Part shown: piece by piece, positions 1-6,025 of the stretch | How positions within the stretch are numbered: the first letter of the stretch is position 1 | How the letters are laid out: each line of letters begins with the position of its first letter | NCBI GenBank assembly: GCA_012838685.1 | Contig: DUOU01000036.1 | Span: 1 to 6,025, forward strand | Reading direction: 5' to 3' | Length of the DNA: 6,025 nt | DNA from: Bacteroidota bacterium | GTDB lineage: Bacteria > Bacteroidota > Bacteroidia > Bacteroidales > VadinHA17 | Program-made: the position numbers and the translations under genes | The notes under the pieces: model-generated | What the model was told of the DNA's origin: nothing | Seen by the model: only the letters and a program-made list of their open reading frames with translations | Databases searched by the model: none

Positions 1-634
1 ATCTGTCGTTTTCGTTTTTTTCGAACACTATATTGATATCCATCGACACAATAACATCAATAATTCCTTTTGCCGGATTGTATTTCATGGGAGAGATTGA
101 TAGCGCGGCGAGTGTTTTGCCTCTTGACTTTCCGATTGTCTCCAGGCTTACAGTGTCAAAACCGACAAAAAAATCTTTTCTGTACAGCCTCTTGTTGATT
201 TTGAAGGGTTGTTGTTCGGTTTCGCTTTTTGATAGGCTTTCCTGTGATGGGAAAAGAGCTGATTTTATCCCTTTTTCCCGCAACAAAATCCTTTTTGATA
301 CCACATTGCCAATCTTAACGGTATATTCGTGATCCTCGGGAATCACAATAATTCTGTTCCATACAGGCAGTTGGGGTTCACCAATACTTTCGGAAGCGAT
401 ATGATCAGGAAGAATGATCCTGAAATATTTGTTGTCGTAGCCGGACAGCTCTTCAATCTCCATACTGGCAATTGAATATCCAATGGAGAGGTTGTATCCG
501 TCGGCCGATACAGATATGTTGTCCTTAGGATCGCCCAAGGGAATAAAATAACTATCAGCTATCTGTCCGAAACTTGAAATAACGGAAAAAAGAGCTGAAC
601 CGATTAAAGCCGCTATTTTATTGCCCAAAAACAT
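1..634 (-). CDS. Exported C25 (gingipain-like) peptidase, N-terminal propeptide part (partial)
   Basis: The open frame runs off the left window edge after 211 codons, so only the N-terminus is seen. Residues 1-24 form a signal peptide (hydrophobic run ending SSFGQ). Residues about 45-205 resemble the propeptide of family C25 cysteine proteases: GEPQLPVWNRIIVIP (85-99) matches the 'G.P.LP..SR' block of the gingipains, followed by a region ending in ISPMKYNPAKGIIDV (180-194), the equivalent of 'APLQYNP' in gingipain R. In that family the propeptide keeps the protease inactive until it is cleaved, and the enzyme is usually exported through the outer membrane by type IX secretion. The catalytic His/Cys domain and any C-terminal sorting domain lie beyond the window, so activity is unproven. 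The ATG at 634 is the only sensible start because an in-frame stop lies four codons upstream (644-646). AGGA (642-645) is 7 nt before it. It is transcribed divergently from the receptor phosphatase. PorU, another C25 protein, is less likely because its N-terminus differs. Confidence 0.8.
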   Translation of the reverse strand, partial: MFLGNKIAALIGSALFSVISSFGQIADSYFIPLGDPKDNISVSADGYNLSIGYSIASMEIEELSGYDNKYFRIILPDHIASESIGEPQLPVWNRIIVIPEDHEYTVKIGNVVSKRILLREKGIKSALFPSQESLSKSETEQQPFKINKRLYRKDFFVGFDTVSLETIGKSRGKTLAALSISPMKYNPAKGIIDVIVSMDINIVFEKNENDR

Positions 635-801
635 AGAACTATCCTAAACAGTTCCTTACCCGATTCTAATGGGCAAGATAGATATATTTTCAGGATAATA
701 CTTAATGCGAATATTTTTATTTGCGTTATCCGATAAGATTTGTAATTTTAAGACATTGAAAATGAGATTCTAAAATCCATTTTGTTGTTATTATTCAATT
801 G

Positions 802-825
802 GTTAACATGCATTGTTGTTAACAA
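802..825. repeat. Paired GTTAAC palindromes upstream of the receptor phosphatase
   Basis: The self-complementary hexamer GTTAAC occurs at 802-807 and again at 818-823, centres 16 bp apart. The second copy extends to the perfect 10-bp palindrome TTGTTAACAA (816-825). The pair also works as an inverted repeat of the form TTGGTTAAC...GTTAACAA. It ends just before the ribosome binding site of the downstream gene. An operator or a weak leader hairpin is possible. In A+T-rich DNA such short palindromes also arise by chance, so a regulatory role is only inferred. Confidence 0.3.
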
Positions 826-827
826 AT

Positions 828-833
828 AGGGGA
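828..833 (+). promoter_or_regulatory. Ribosome binding site that decides the start of the receptor phosphatase
   Basis: AGGGGA (828-833) is a purine-rich Shine-Dalgarno-like block. It sits about 9 nt before the ATG at 842 but directly abuts and overlaps the in-frame ATG at 833, which would leave no spacing. Starting at 842 also gives a protein beginning MRKAVFIILF, a normal lipophilic signal peptide, rather than one with an extra MCL. The start at 842 is therefore preferred. Confidence 0.6.
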
Positions 834-841
834 TGTGTTTG

Positions 842-3800
842 ATGAGAAAAGCTGTTTTTATAATATTGTTTTCGATCTTCTCCATGTTCGTATCGGCACA
901 GGTCAACGAGTATGGAGTTCCTTTCGTGGAACATTATTCTACCCAGATTACCGGTGGTTCCGAGCAATATTGGTGTATTACAAAAGATGTGTTCGGAAAC
1001 CTGTGGATGGGGAATCATGATAGGGGTGTGGTTAAATATGATGGTACTAAATGGATCAATATTCCTGTAAAGGATAATCCAAGGATGTTTGACCTTAAAT
1101 CCGACGATAGAGGCGTAATATTTGTCGCTGCCGCTTTTGAGTTTGGATATATACAACCGGGGGAAAAAGGAGGTTATGAGTATCTCTCTCTGGCTGAAAG
1201 GGTCGACACCAGTTCCAATATTATGTATGTTTACAAGATTGTAATTGACGATGGTATCGTTAACTACCTCTCTCCCCGTACCATATTCAGATATCATATT
1301 GAAAACGATTCCTTGTCGTCTGTTGATCTTGGCGCGATGGGGATAAGGGATGCCAACAGGCTGGTCGCTATCGGCGATAAGATGATTCTGGCCGATCAAG
1401 GTTCAGGGCTATACGAGTTTGATGGTGAAAATGTCCGCCTGCTGCCCAATGCTGAAAATCTAAAGGGAAAGTTCATCACCGAACTGCTTCCTTATGATAC
1501 TGATAATGTTCTGATTACACCTTATGGCGAAGAGGTGTTTTTATATAATATGAGGACAGGAGAGATCAACAATGCATTTGTAAGCAATTCCCTTAATACA
1601 AAATTCGCTGAGGAGGGGGTATACGCGGCAACAATGATATCAGACAGTCAATATGCCATTAGCACCACAATCGGGGGAGTAAGTATAGTTGATCATAATG
1701 GTGAGCTTGTCCAGTACCTCAATGTTTCCAATAACTCACTTATGGACAACTCCGGGTGCGCGATCTATTGCGATTACGCCAATGAGTCCGAATTATGGGT
1801 CGCCACATATGGTTATATAACAAAAGTCGCTTTCAATATTCCTGTTACTAAGTTTGATCTGGGTTATAACATTAATGAGATAGGTGAATTTAATGGCGAT
1901 ATAATCTTATCTACTGATGCCGGAATTGTCAAAATGTATGTAGATGAATCTGGTGAGGCAAAATTCAGCGATATAGTTCCCGGAACCAGTGGACAAATTT
2001 TTCCAATCCAGGTATTTGAAACCCGTGAGGGAACATATCTTCTGGCGGGCGGTCTGAACGGGGTAATGCAGATCGATAAAAATTACAGGGTAAAGTTATT
2101 GAGCGATAATGTTGTTGGCACCCCCAACAATGAGGGATTAAGTTTCTTTTCGCGCAAAATTTTGCCCTCCGCCATCAATCCTGACGTGGTATACTTTGGA
2201 AATGACCCCAGTGGAGTGGTGGCTCTAAGGTACCAAAATGGTATTTGGCATTATATTTCCAGTTTATCAGGCCTTATGAGCGGAGTAGTGTCCGGATTGA
2301 TTGAAAACGATGATGGTTCGCTCTGGGTGACAACTACCGATCCTTTTTCGGTTTTAAAGATAGAAAATCCGTTGTCGGCCAAGGAAGATGTGGAGATAAT
2401 TCCTTATGGCACGGACAAAGGTTTGCCAGATGTCAGATTGTTATCGGTCAGTAGGCTGGGCGACGATATTTACGTAACTACCTCAATAGGCCTGTTTCGG
2501 TACGATCCTTTATCCGATAGCTTTGTAAGCGACAACTCGTTGACAGGCGGTTTTTCTGAAGGTGTATATACTCAGAATATATTCAGGGATCATGAAGGAG
2601 ACTTGTGGTTCAGTGGTCTGGACGACACCTATTTTGATATGATATTCCGTAAAGAGCAGGATACGGTTATGGGATATGGCGGCGTGTTGAGACTACTCCC
2701 CAATGCCCCTACCCTTGGATCGCTGGTTCGCGATGACAGGGTTTATCTTACAAAAACCAAAACAGTTGCTGTAATCGATAAGAAGAGCATAAAGGAAGAG
2801 AGTTCGGATGTGAACACCTATTTTACATTAATTGTTTTTGGTTCTGACACGATAATGTACGACAATTTTCATAGCGATATTGACGAAACAAGAAGGATTC
2901 CGATGTTGAAAAGTATGGAATTGTCCGTTCCTGAATACAAATACGATCAGAATAAAATAACGTTTGGATGGACAACTCCCTATTTTGTCAAGGAGTTTTA
3001 TACGGAATACAGTTTTATACTGGAGGGCTATGACACCGAATGGTCGGATTGGGAGTCAGTATCTTTTGGATATAATTTTGAAGATATTTTCGCTTACTAC
3101 GCCAACAAACAGTATGAAAACCTGCCTCATGGCCGTTATACCTTCAGGGTGAGGACCCGAACCATAACAGGAGTTGAAACGGAGGGTATGAGTTATCAGT
3201 TCATAATTCTGAAACCCTGGTACCTTACCACTGTGGCAATTATGTTGTGGATAGTGATAATTGGGGGCATAATAATGGCAATAATAGCTATATATACCAA
3301 AAGGCTTAAGGATGAGAATATCCGGCTTGAAGGTATCGTGGCCGAAAGAACAGCGGTAGTAGTAAGACAAAAAGAGGAACTGGAATCAAGCATACATTAC
3401 GCCAGTAGGATACAATTCGCTCTATTGCCTTCAAAGACAATACTTGACGAGAATATTAAGGATAACTTTATCTTGTTCAGACCAAGGGATATTGTTTCAG
3501 GTGACTATTACTGGATGTCGAAAAGATGGGAGAGGCTGTATGTTGTGGCGGCCGACTGTACCGGTCATGGCGTGCCGGGAGCATTTATGAGCCTGTTGGG
3601 AATATCTTTTCTTGAAGAGATTGTAAGAAGGAATGAAGCCCCCCCGGCCAACGTGGTATTGGATAAATTAAGGCTACACGTTGTAGAGTCTCTTAAGCAG
3701 GTCGGAAAAGACGATAATGAATCCAAGGATGGTATTGACCTGGGTTTGCTGGTATTCGATTTCGAGAACAAAAAAGTTGAGTTCTCGGGAGCTTATAACC

Positions 3801-4201
3801 CTTGTTACAGGGTAAGAGAGATGACTGCCGAGGAGTTGGAAAATCCTGATATTGTCCCGGAAGATTCGATGAATAACGGGAAGTATATAATGAACACGCT
3901 AGAAGCGAATAAAATGCCTATAGGAATATCCTTGAGAATGGAGGAGAATTTCAATATTCATATAGAAGATATGGAGCCCGGCGTTACTTATTATATGTCT
4001 TCCGATGGATATATCGACCAGTTTGGCGGAGCAGATGGCAAAAAGTTTATGAAGAAAAATTTCAGGAAACTGTTGCTTGATATCCAGGATTATCCGATGA
4101 AAGAACAGAGAGATATTTTGGAGCAAAGATTGATCGATTGGATGGGACCCATTGCCCAGATCGATGATATTATTGTTCTGGGAGTCAAAACAGTTGTTTA
4201 A
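842..4201 (+). CDS. Transmembrane receptor phosphatase: beta-propeller, Y_Y_Y domain, SpoIIE/PP2C domain
   Basis: The 1119-residue protein probably senses an envelope signal and dephosphorylates a serine/threonine phosphoprotein in the cytoplasm. In order: signal peptide (1-20, ending VSAQ); propeller of the two-component-regulator type (about 24-690), with typical blades such as KDVFGNLWMG (about 48-57), ENDDGSLWVTTT (about 487-498) and RDHEGDLWFSG (about 581-591); Y_Y_Y domain (about 712-792, with LPHGRYTFRVRT); one membrane helix (about 796-818); coiled coil (about 819-848); SpoIIE phosphatase domain (about 850-1117). The metal-binding acidic residues of the PP2C fold are present: D888 in SGDYYW, D905 in ADCTGHGVPGAFM, D1055 in SSDGY and D1108/D1109 in QIDDI, so the enzyme should be active. 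There is no histidine kinase or response-regulator part, although the propeller and Y_Y_Y pair often occurs in hybrid sensor kinases. Related SpoIIE/RsbU enzymes act on STAS anti-anti-sigma factors; no such partner is encoded nearby. The ATG at 842 is chosen over 833 because of AGGGGA spacing and the signal peptide. Confidence 0.92.
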   Translation: MRKAVFIILFSIFSMFVSAQVNEYGVPFVEHYSTQITGGSEQYWCITKDVFGNLWMGNHDRGVVKYDGTKWINIPVKDNPRMFDLKSDDRGVIFVAAAFEFGYIQPGEKGGYEYLSLAERVDTSSNIMYVYKIVIDDGIVNYLSPRTIFRYHIENDSLSSVDLGAMGIRDANRLVAIGDKMILADQGSGLYEFDGENVRLLPNAENLKGKFITELLPYDTDNVLITPYGEEVFLYNMRTGEINNAFVSNSLNTKFAEEGVYAATMISDSQYAISTTIGGVSIVDHNGELVQYLNVSNNSLMDNSGCAIYCDYANESELWVATYGYITKVAFNIPVTKFDLGYNINEIGEFNGDIILSTDAGIVKMYVDESGEAKFSDIVPGTSGQIFPIQVFETREGTYLLAGGLNGVMQIDKNYRVKLLSDNVVGTPNNEGLSFFSRKILPSAINPDVVYFGNDPSGVVALRYQNGIWHYISSLSGLMSGVVSGLIENDDGSLWVTTTDPFSVLKIENPLSAKEDVEIIPYGTDKGLPDVRLLSVSRLGDDIYVTTSIGLFRYDPLSDSFVSDNSLTGGFSEGVYTQNIFRDHEGDLWFSGLDDTYFDMIFRKEQDTVMGYGGVLRLLPNAPTLGSLVRDDRVYLTKTKTVAVIDKKSIKEESSDVNTYFTLIVFGSDTIMYDNFHSDIDETRRIPMLKSMELSVPEYKYDQNKITFGWTTPYFVKEFYTEYSFILEGYDTEWSDWESVSFGYNFEDIFAYYANKQYENLPHGRYTFRVRTRTITGVETEGMSYQFIILKPWYLTTVAIMLWIVIIGGIIMAIIAIYTKRLKDENIRLEGIVAERTAVVVRQKEELESSIHYASRIQFALLPSKTILDENIKDNFILFRPRDIVSGDYYWMSKRWERLYVVAADCTGHGVPGAFMSLLGISFLEEIVRRNEAPPANVVLDKLRLHVVESLKQVGKDDNESKDGIDLGLLVFDFENKKVEFSGAYNPCYRVREMTAEELENPDIVPEDSMNNGKYIMNTLEANKMPIGISLRMEENFNIHIEDMEPGVTYYMSSDGYIDQFGGADGKKFMKKNFRKLLLDIQDYPMKEQRDILEQRLIDWMGPIAQIDDIIVLGVKTVV

Positions 4202-4222
4202 ATAGTTTAAATATATTTTGCC

Positions 4223-4966
4223 ATGGTAAAAAAACTTATTATAAGGATATTGATATTTTTGCCTATGATAGCATCAATTCCATCTTTCGCGCAGGAGAAT
4301 CCCAAGTTTGATGTTGTACCAACATCCCTGGGAAATCTGGAAATGCACTTTATAGGCCATGGAACCTTGATGTTCAAGATAAAAGGCATTGTGGTGCATA
4401 TCGATCCGGTAAGTATGTACGCCGATTATGCCGCCCTCCCCAAGGCGGATATGATAGTGGTATCCCATGAGCATGGTGACCATCTCGATCCCAAAGCTTT
4501 GGAAGCCATTAAAAAAGATGAAACCCTGTTTTATTCTACCGAGACGGTTGCTCAGAGCCAAACTTGGGCTAAAGTTGTCAAAGCCGGCGATAAAGTAAGC
4601 TACAGGGATATTTTTTCAGTCGATATTGTTCCCGCTTACAATATCCAAAACGTTCGTGCGCCCGGTCAGCCTTATCATCCCCAGGGCAGCGGCGTAGGAT
4701 TTGTTTTTAATTTTGGAGATACACGGGTTTATGTGGCCGGTGATACCGAAGACATACCCGAGATGAGGGCACTGAAGGAGATTGATATTGCTTTTCTGCC
4801 TATGAACCTTCCCTATACTATGACACCTGAGATGGTAGCCAATGCGGCCAGGGCATTTAAACCGAAAATACTTTATCCCTATCACTTTGGCAATACCGAT
4901 ACAAATGAGTTGGAAGAATTATTGAAAGGTTCAGGTATAGAGGTTAGGATAAGGGACTTACAATAA
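4223..4966 (+). CDS. Exported metallo-beta-lactamase-fold hydrolase, UlaG-like
   Basis: The 247-residue protein has a signal peptide (about 1-23, ending PSFA before QEN), so it should act in the periplasm or outside the cell, or be anchored there. The mature part is a compact metallo-beta-lactamase fold of the UlaG/'Lactamase_B_2' type. The metal ligands are intact: HEHGDH (H82, H84, D86, H87), H152 in YHPQGSGVGFVF, D174 in VAGDTED and H221 in PYHFGNT. The N-terminal GHGTLMFKIKGIVVHIDP (45-62) is also typical of this group. Family members cleave lactones, phosphodiesters or other esters, so the substrate cannot be read from sequence; nothing specifically indicates a beta-lactamase. It starts 21 bp after the receptor phosphatase stop with no terminator between, so the two are probably co-transcribed. 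No Shine-Dalgarno is seen; the A+T-rich leader is normal for Bacteroidota. Confidence 0.88.
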   Translation: MVKKLIIRILIFLPMIASIPSFAQENPKFDVVPTSLGNLEMHFIGHGTLMFKIKGIVVHIDPVSMYADYAALPKADMIVVSHEHGDHLDPKALEAIKKDETLFYSTETVAQSQTWAKVVKAGDKVSYRDIFSVDIVPAYNIQNVRAPGQPYHPQGSGVGFVFNFGDTRVYVAGDTEDIPEMRALKEIDIAFLPMNLPYTMTPEMVANAARAFKPKILYPYHFGNTDTNELEELLKGSGIEVRIRDLQ

Positions 4967-4970
4967 GGAG

Positions 4971-5025
4971 TTGGTTATAGGCAAGCGCCACACATAAGAT
5001 ACTCCAAATATTGTGGGGGAACCAA
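4971..5025. terminator. Weak nested inverted repeats between convergent genes (possible terminator)
   Basis: The 72-bp gap between two convergent stop codons holds TTGGTT (4971-4976) pairing with AACCAA (5020-5025), and inside it CCACA (4988-4992) pairing with TGTGG (5012-5016). The loops and internal gaps are large and no clear T-run follows on either strand, so this is not a typical intrinsic terminator. Position is the main reason to consider it a bidirectional stop signal. Confidence 0.2.
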
Positions 5026-5038
5026 TAAAGTAATCGGT

Positions 5039-5653
5039 TTAATTCCTGTTGGACTCCAACCTTTCGGATATCAGTTTCATCAACTCTTCATAAGAATCTA
5101 CTACAGGGAGTTGGGGAAACTCCTCCATCACCCGTTGGGGTGGCCTGAAAAGAATGCCTAAATCGGCTTTCAACAACATTTCAGTATCGTTATAGGAATC
5201 TCCGATCGCGATGACTTTATAATTCAGTCCCTGCAAAGACTCCACCACCCTTCTTTTCCCGTTGGGTTGACGCAGGTTGTAATCTATAATATTTCCCTTT
5301 TGATCAATTGTAAGGTTATGGCAGAAAAGGGTTGGCCTTCCCAACTTCTCCATCAAAGGGTCAGCAAACTCGGCGAATGTATCCGAAACAATGATCAATT
5401 GTGTCGTTCTTCTGAGCCAGTCTATATACTCTTTCGCCCCATCCAGCGGATCTATTTTTGAAATTACGTTTTGTATGTCGAATATGGTAAGATTATTCTC
5501 TTTCAGGATCTTTAGTCTTCGCTTCATCAAAACGTCGTAATCGCTTATATCTCTCGTTGTTAGCTTAAGTTCTTCAATACCCGTATGTTTTGAGACATTA
5601 ATCCATATTTCCGGAACAAAAACACCCTCTAGATCGGAACAAACAATATACAT
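5039..5653 (-). CDS. thrH: ThrH: phosphoserine phosphatase / homoserine phosphotransferase
   Basis: The 204-residue protein matches the Pseudomonas ThrH type along its whole length, including PEIWI, TTRDISDYDVLMKRRLKIL (32-50) and SDTFAEFADPLM (90-101). ThrH is a cytoplasmic HAD-superfamily enzyme that removes phosphate from phosphoserine and can pass it to homoserine, giving serine and O-phosphohomoserine. HAD motifs are intact: D7 nucleophile in DLEGV (E9 sits where most relatives have the second Asp, as is normal for ThrH), S90 in IIVSDT, K133 in NGKRR, and GDSYND (151-156). It follows thrC on the same strand after a 53-bp gap, and ThrC uses the O-phosphohomoserine that ThrH can make, so a shared threonine operon is likely. 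No Shine-Dalgarno is seen before the ATG; an 8-bp inverted repeat lies just upstream. A plain SerB is less likely because SerB proteins lack the PEIWI and TTRDI blocks. Which of the two activities matters in the cell is unknown. Confidence 0.93.
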   Translation of the reverse strand: MYIVCSDLEGVFVPEIWINVSKHTGIEELKLTTRDISDYDVLMKRRLKILKENNLTIFDIQNVISKIDPLDGAKEYIDWLRRTTQLIIVSDTFAEFADPLMEKLGRPTLFCHNLTIDQKGNIIDYNLRQPNGKRRVVESLQGLNYKVIAIGDSYNDTEMLLKADLGILFRPPQRVMEEFPQLPVVDSYEELMKLISERLESNRN

Positions 5654-5661
5654 GGTTGAAT

Positions 5662-5680
5662 TAATTTATCGTATAAATTA
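5662..5680. repeat. A+T-rich perfect inverted repeat before thrH
   Basis: TAATTTAT (5662-5669) and ATAAATTA (5673-5680) are perfect inverted copies around a 3-base centre, CGT. The repeat lies in the 53-bp gap between thrC and thrH, its near edge 8 nt upstream of the thrH start. As RNA it could form a small, weak hairpin close to the ribosome landing site; as DNA it could be an operator. With only A:T pairs and no following T-run it is unlikely to be a strong terminator. Confidence 0.4.
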
Positions 5681-5706
5681 TCAAGTATTCCCTTTTCGGA
5701 ACAGTT

Positions 5707-6025
5707 TCAGTTTTTAACTATAAAATCTTTTAGTGCCTGGTAATCGTTCTCCATATTGGTGAGGTATTCAGGCTTGTTATCCAGGCCTTTAAGTGACATT
5801 GGAATATCAGGGGCCAATCCCAATAGTTTAATTATCTCCTCTTTGAACTTGAAGGGGTGGGCGGTTTCAAGAGAGACCATCAATTTGTCGTCTGTCAGGT
5901 CGGTACCGACACTGTCGGTCAATCCTTTCCATGCCACGGCGCCATGGGGCTCAAGTATGGTCTTGTATCTATTGTAAACATTTTTTATTGTCTCTTTTGT
6001 CTCCTTGTCACTTATACTCAGGGCG
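5707..6025 (-). CDS. thrC: Threonine synthase, C-terminal part (partial)
   Basis: The reading frame enters from the right window edge and ends at a TGA (5707-5709), giving the last 105 residues. Threonine synthase is the pyridoxal-phosphate enzyme that turns O-phosphohomoserine into threonine in the cytoplasm. The visible tail has the family's C-terminal signatures: YKTILEPHGAVAWKGL, matching the usual 'DPHGAVG' block, and SLETAHPFKF, matching 'TAHPAKF' (Phe replaces the common Ala). Threonine synthases of the E. coli/yeast-like class are about 430 residues, so roughly three quarters, including the PLP lysine, lie outside the window. The GTG at 5935-5937 inside the frame is not the start, since the coding similarity continues upstream of it to the edge. 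thrH follows 53 bp downstream on the same strand, consistent with one operon. Upstream neighbours such as a homoserine dehydrogenase or kinase gene cannot be seen. Confidence 0.9.
   Translation of the reverse strand, partial: ALSISDKETKETIKNVYNRYKTILEPHGAVAWKGLTDSVGTDLTDDKLMVSLETAHPFKFKEEIIKLLGLAPDIPMSLKGLDNKPEYLTNMENDYQALKDFIVKN

Larger units (their letters stand above)
635..841. promoter_or_regulatory. Divergent intergenic region between protease and receptor phosphatase genes
   Basis: About 207 A+T-rich bases separate two divergent start codons, so promoters for both genes should lie here. I looked on both strands for the Bacteroidota pattern (TTTG near -33, TAnnTTTG near -7) and found only imperfect matches, such as TAAGATTTG at 734-742 on the plus strand, which has one spacer base too many and no TTTG at the right distance upstream. 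No RNA gene or small ORF is convincing. The clearest structures are the GTTAAC palindromes near 802-825, listed separately. Confidence 0.5.

Noticed and set aside
33..332. 99-codon open frame on the plus strand
   Set aside because: It overlaps the minus-strand C25 propeptide coding region, which has recognisable family motifs; the plus-strand product has none.
734..742. TAAGATTTG as a Bacteroidota -7 box
   Set aside because: It has three bases between TA and TTTG instead of two, and no TTTG element at the expected distance upstream.
833..841. Upstream ATG giving a 1122-residue phosphatase
   Set aside because: It abuts the AGGGG block with no spacing; the ATG at 842 has correct spacing and yields a cleaner signal peptide.
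803..1399. 198-codon open frame on the minus strand
   Set aside because: It lies opposite the start of the receptor phosphatase, whose signal peptide and propeller motifs are clear. The antisense protein is low-complexity in character, shows no domain and has no ribosome binding site. It is a shadow frame.
4223..4966. Antibiotic-resistance metallo-beta-lactamase
   Set aside because: The sequence fits the UlaG-like branch of the fold (GHGTLMFKIKG, GDTED, PYHFGNT) rather than class B beta-lactamases; sharing HxHxDH does not imply beta-lactam hydrolysis.
5756..5977. 73-codon open frame on the plus strand
   Set aside because: It is antisense to the threonine synthase tail, which carries the PHGAV and TAHPFKF signatures.

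Overview
This looks like an ordinary chromosomal stretch of a Bacteroidota bacterium. The signs are A+T-rich DNA, two genes with no Shine-Dalgarno sequence, three exported or membrane proteins whose signal peptides end next to an early Gln, a gingipain-type (C25) propeptide, and a receptor that joins a 'two-component regulator propeller' and Y_Y_Y domain to a SpoIIE phosphatase. I cannot name a genus. No mobile element, CRISPR array, tRNA or rRNA was seen.

Layout: (1) Bases 1-634 (minus) hold the N-terminal part of an exported protein with a C25 cysteine-protease propeptide; the catalytic part lies outside the window. (2) Bases 635-841 are a divergent intergenic region with short palindromes but no convincing consensus promoter. 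(3) Bases 842-4201 (plus) encode a 1119-residue transmembrane receptor phosphatase: signal peptide, periplasmic beta-propeller, Y_Y_Y domain, one membrane helix, coiled coil and cytoplasmic SpoIIE/PP2C domain. (4) Bases 4223-4966 (plus) encode an exported UlaG-like metallo-beta-lactamase-fold hydrolase, only 21 bp downstream and probably co-transcribed. (5) Bases 4967-5038 separate convergent genes and contain weak nested inverted repeats. (6) Bases 5039-5653 (minus) are thrH. (7) Bases 5707-6025 (minus) are the C-terminal end of thrC, threonine synthase, cut by the window edge.

Two functional themes are visible. On the right, thrC and thrH form a threonine-synthesis unit. ThrH can make O-phosphohomoserine, the substrate of ThrC, using phosphoserine as phosphate donor, so it may replace or supplement the usual homoserine kinase. 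On the left, a surface or secreted protease and an envelope-sensing phosphatase are transcribed divergently, with an exported hydrolase behind the phosphatase. The phosphatase probably reads an external signal and dephosphorylates a cytoplasmic partner, by analogy with SpoIIE/RsbU partner switching, but no such partner (STAS protein, anti-sigma kinase or sigma factor) is in the window. I found no clearly new system. The most useful leads are the thrC-thrH pairing and the receptor phosphatase with its neighbours.
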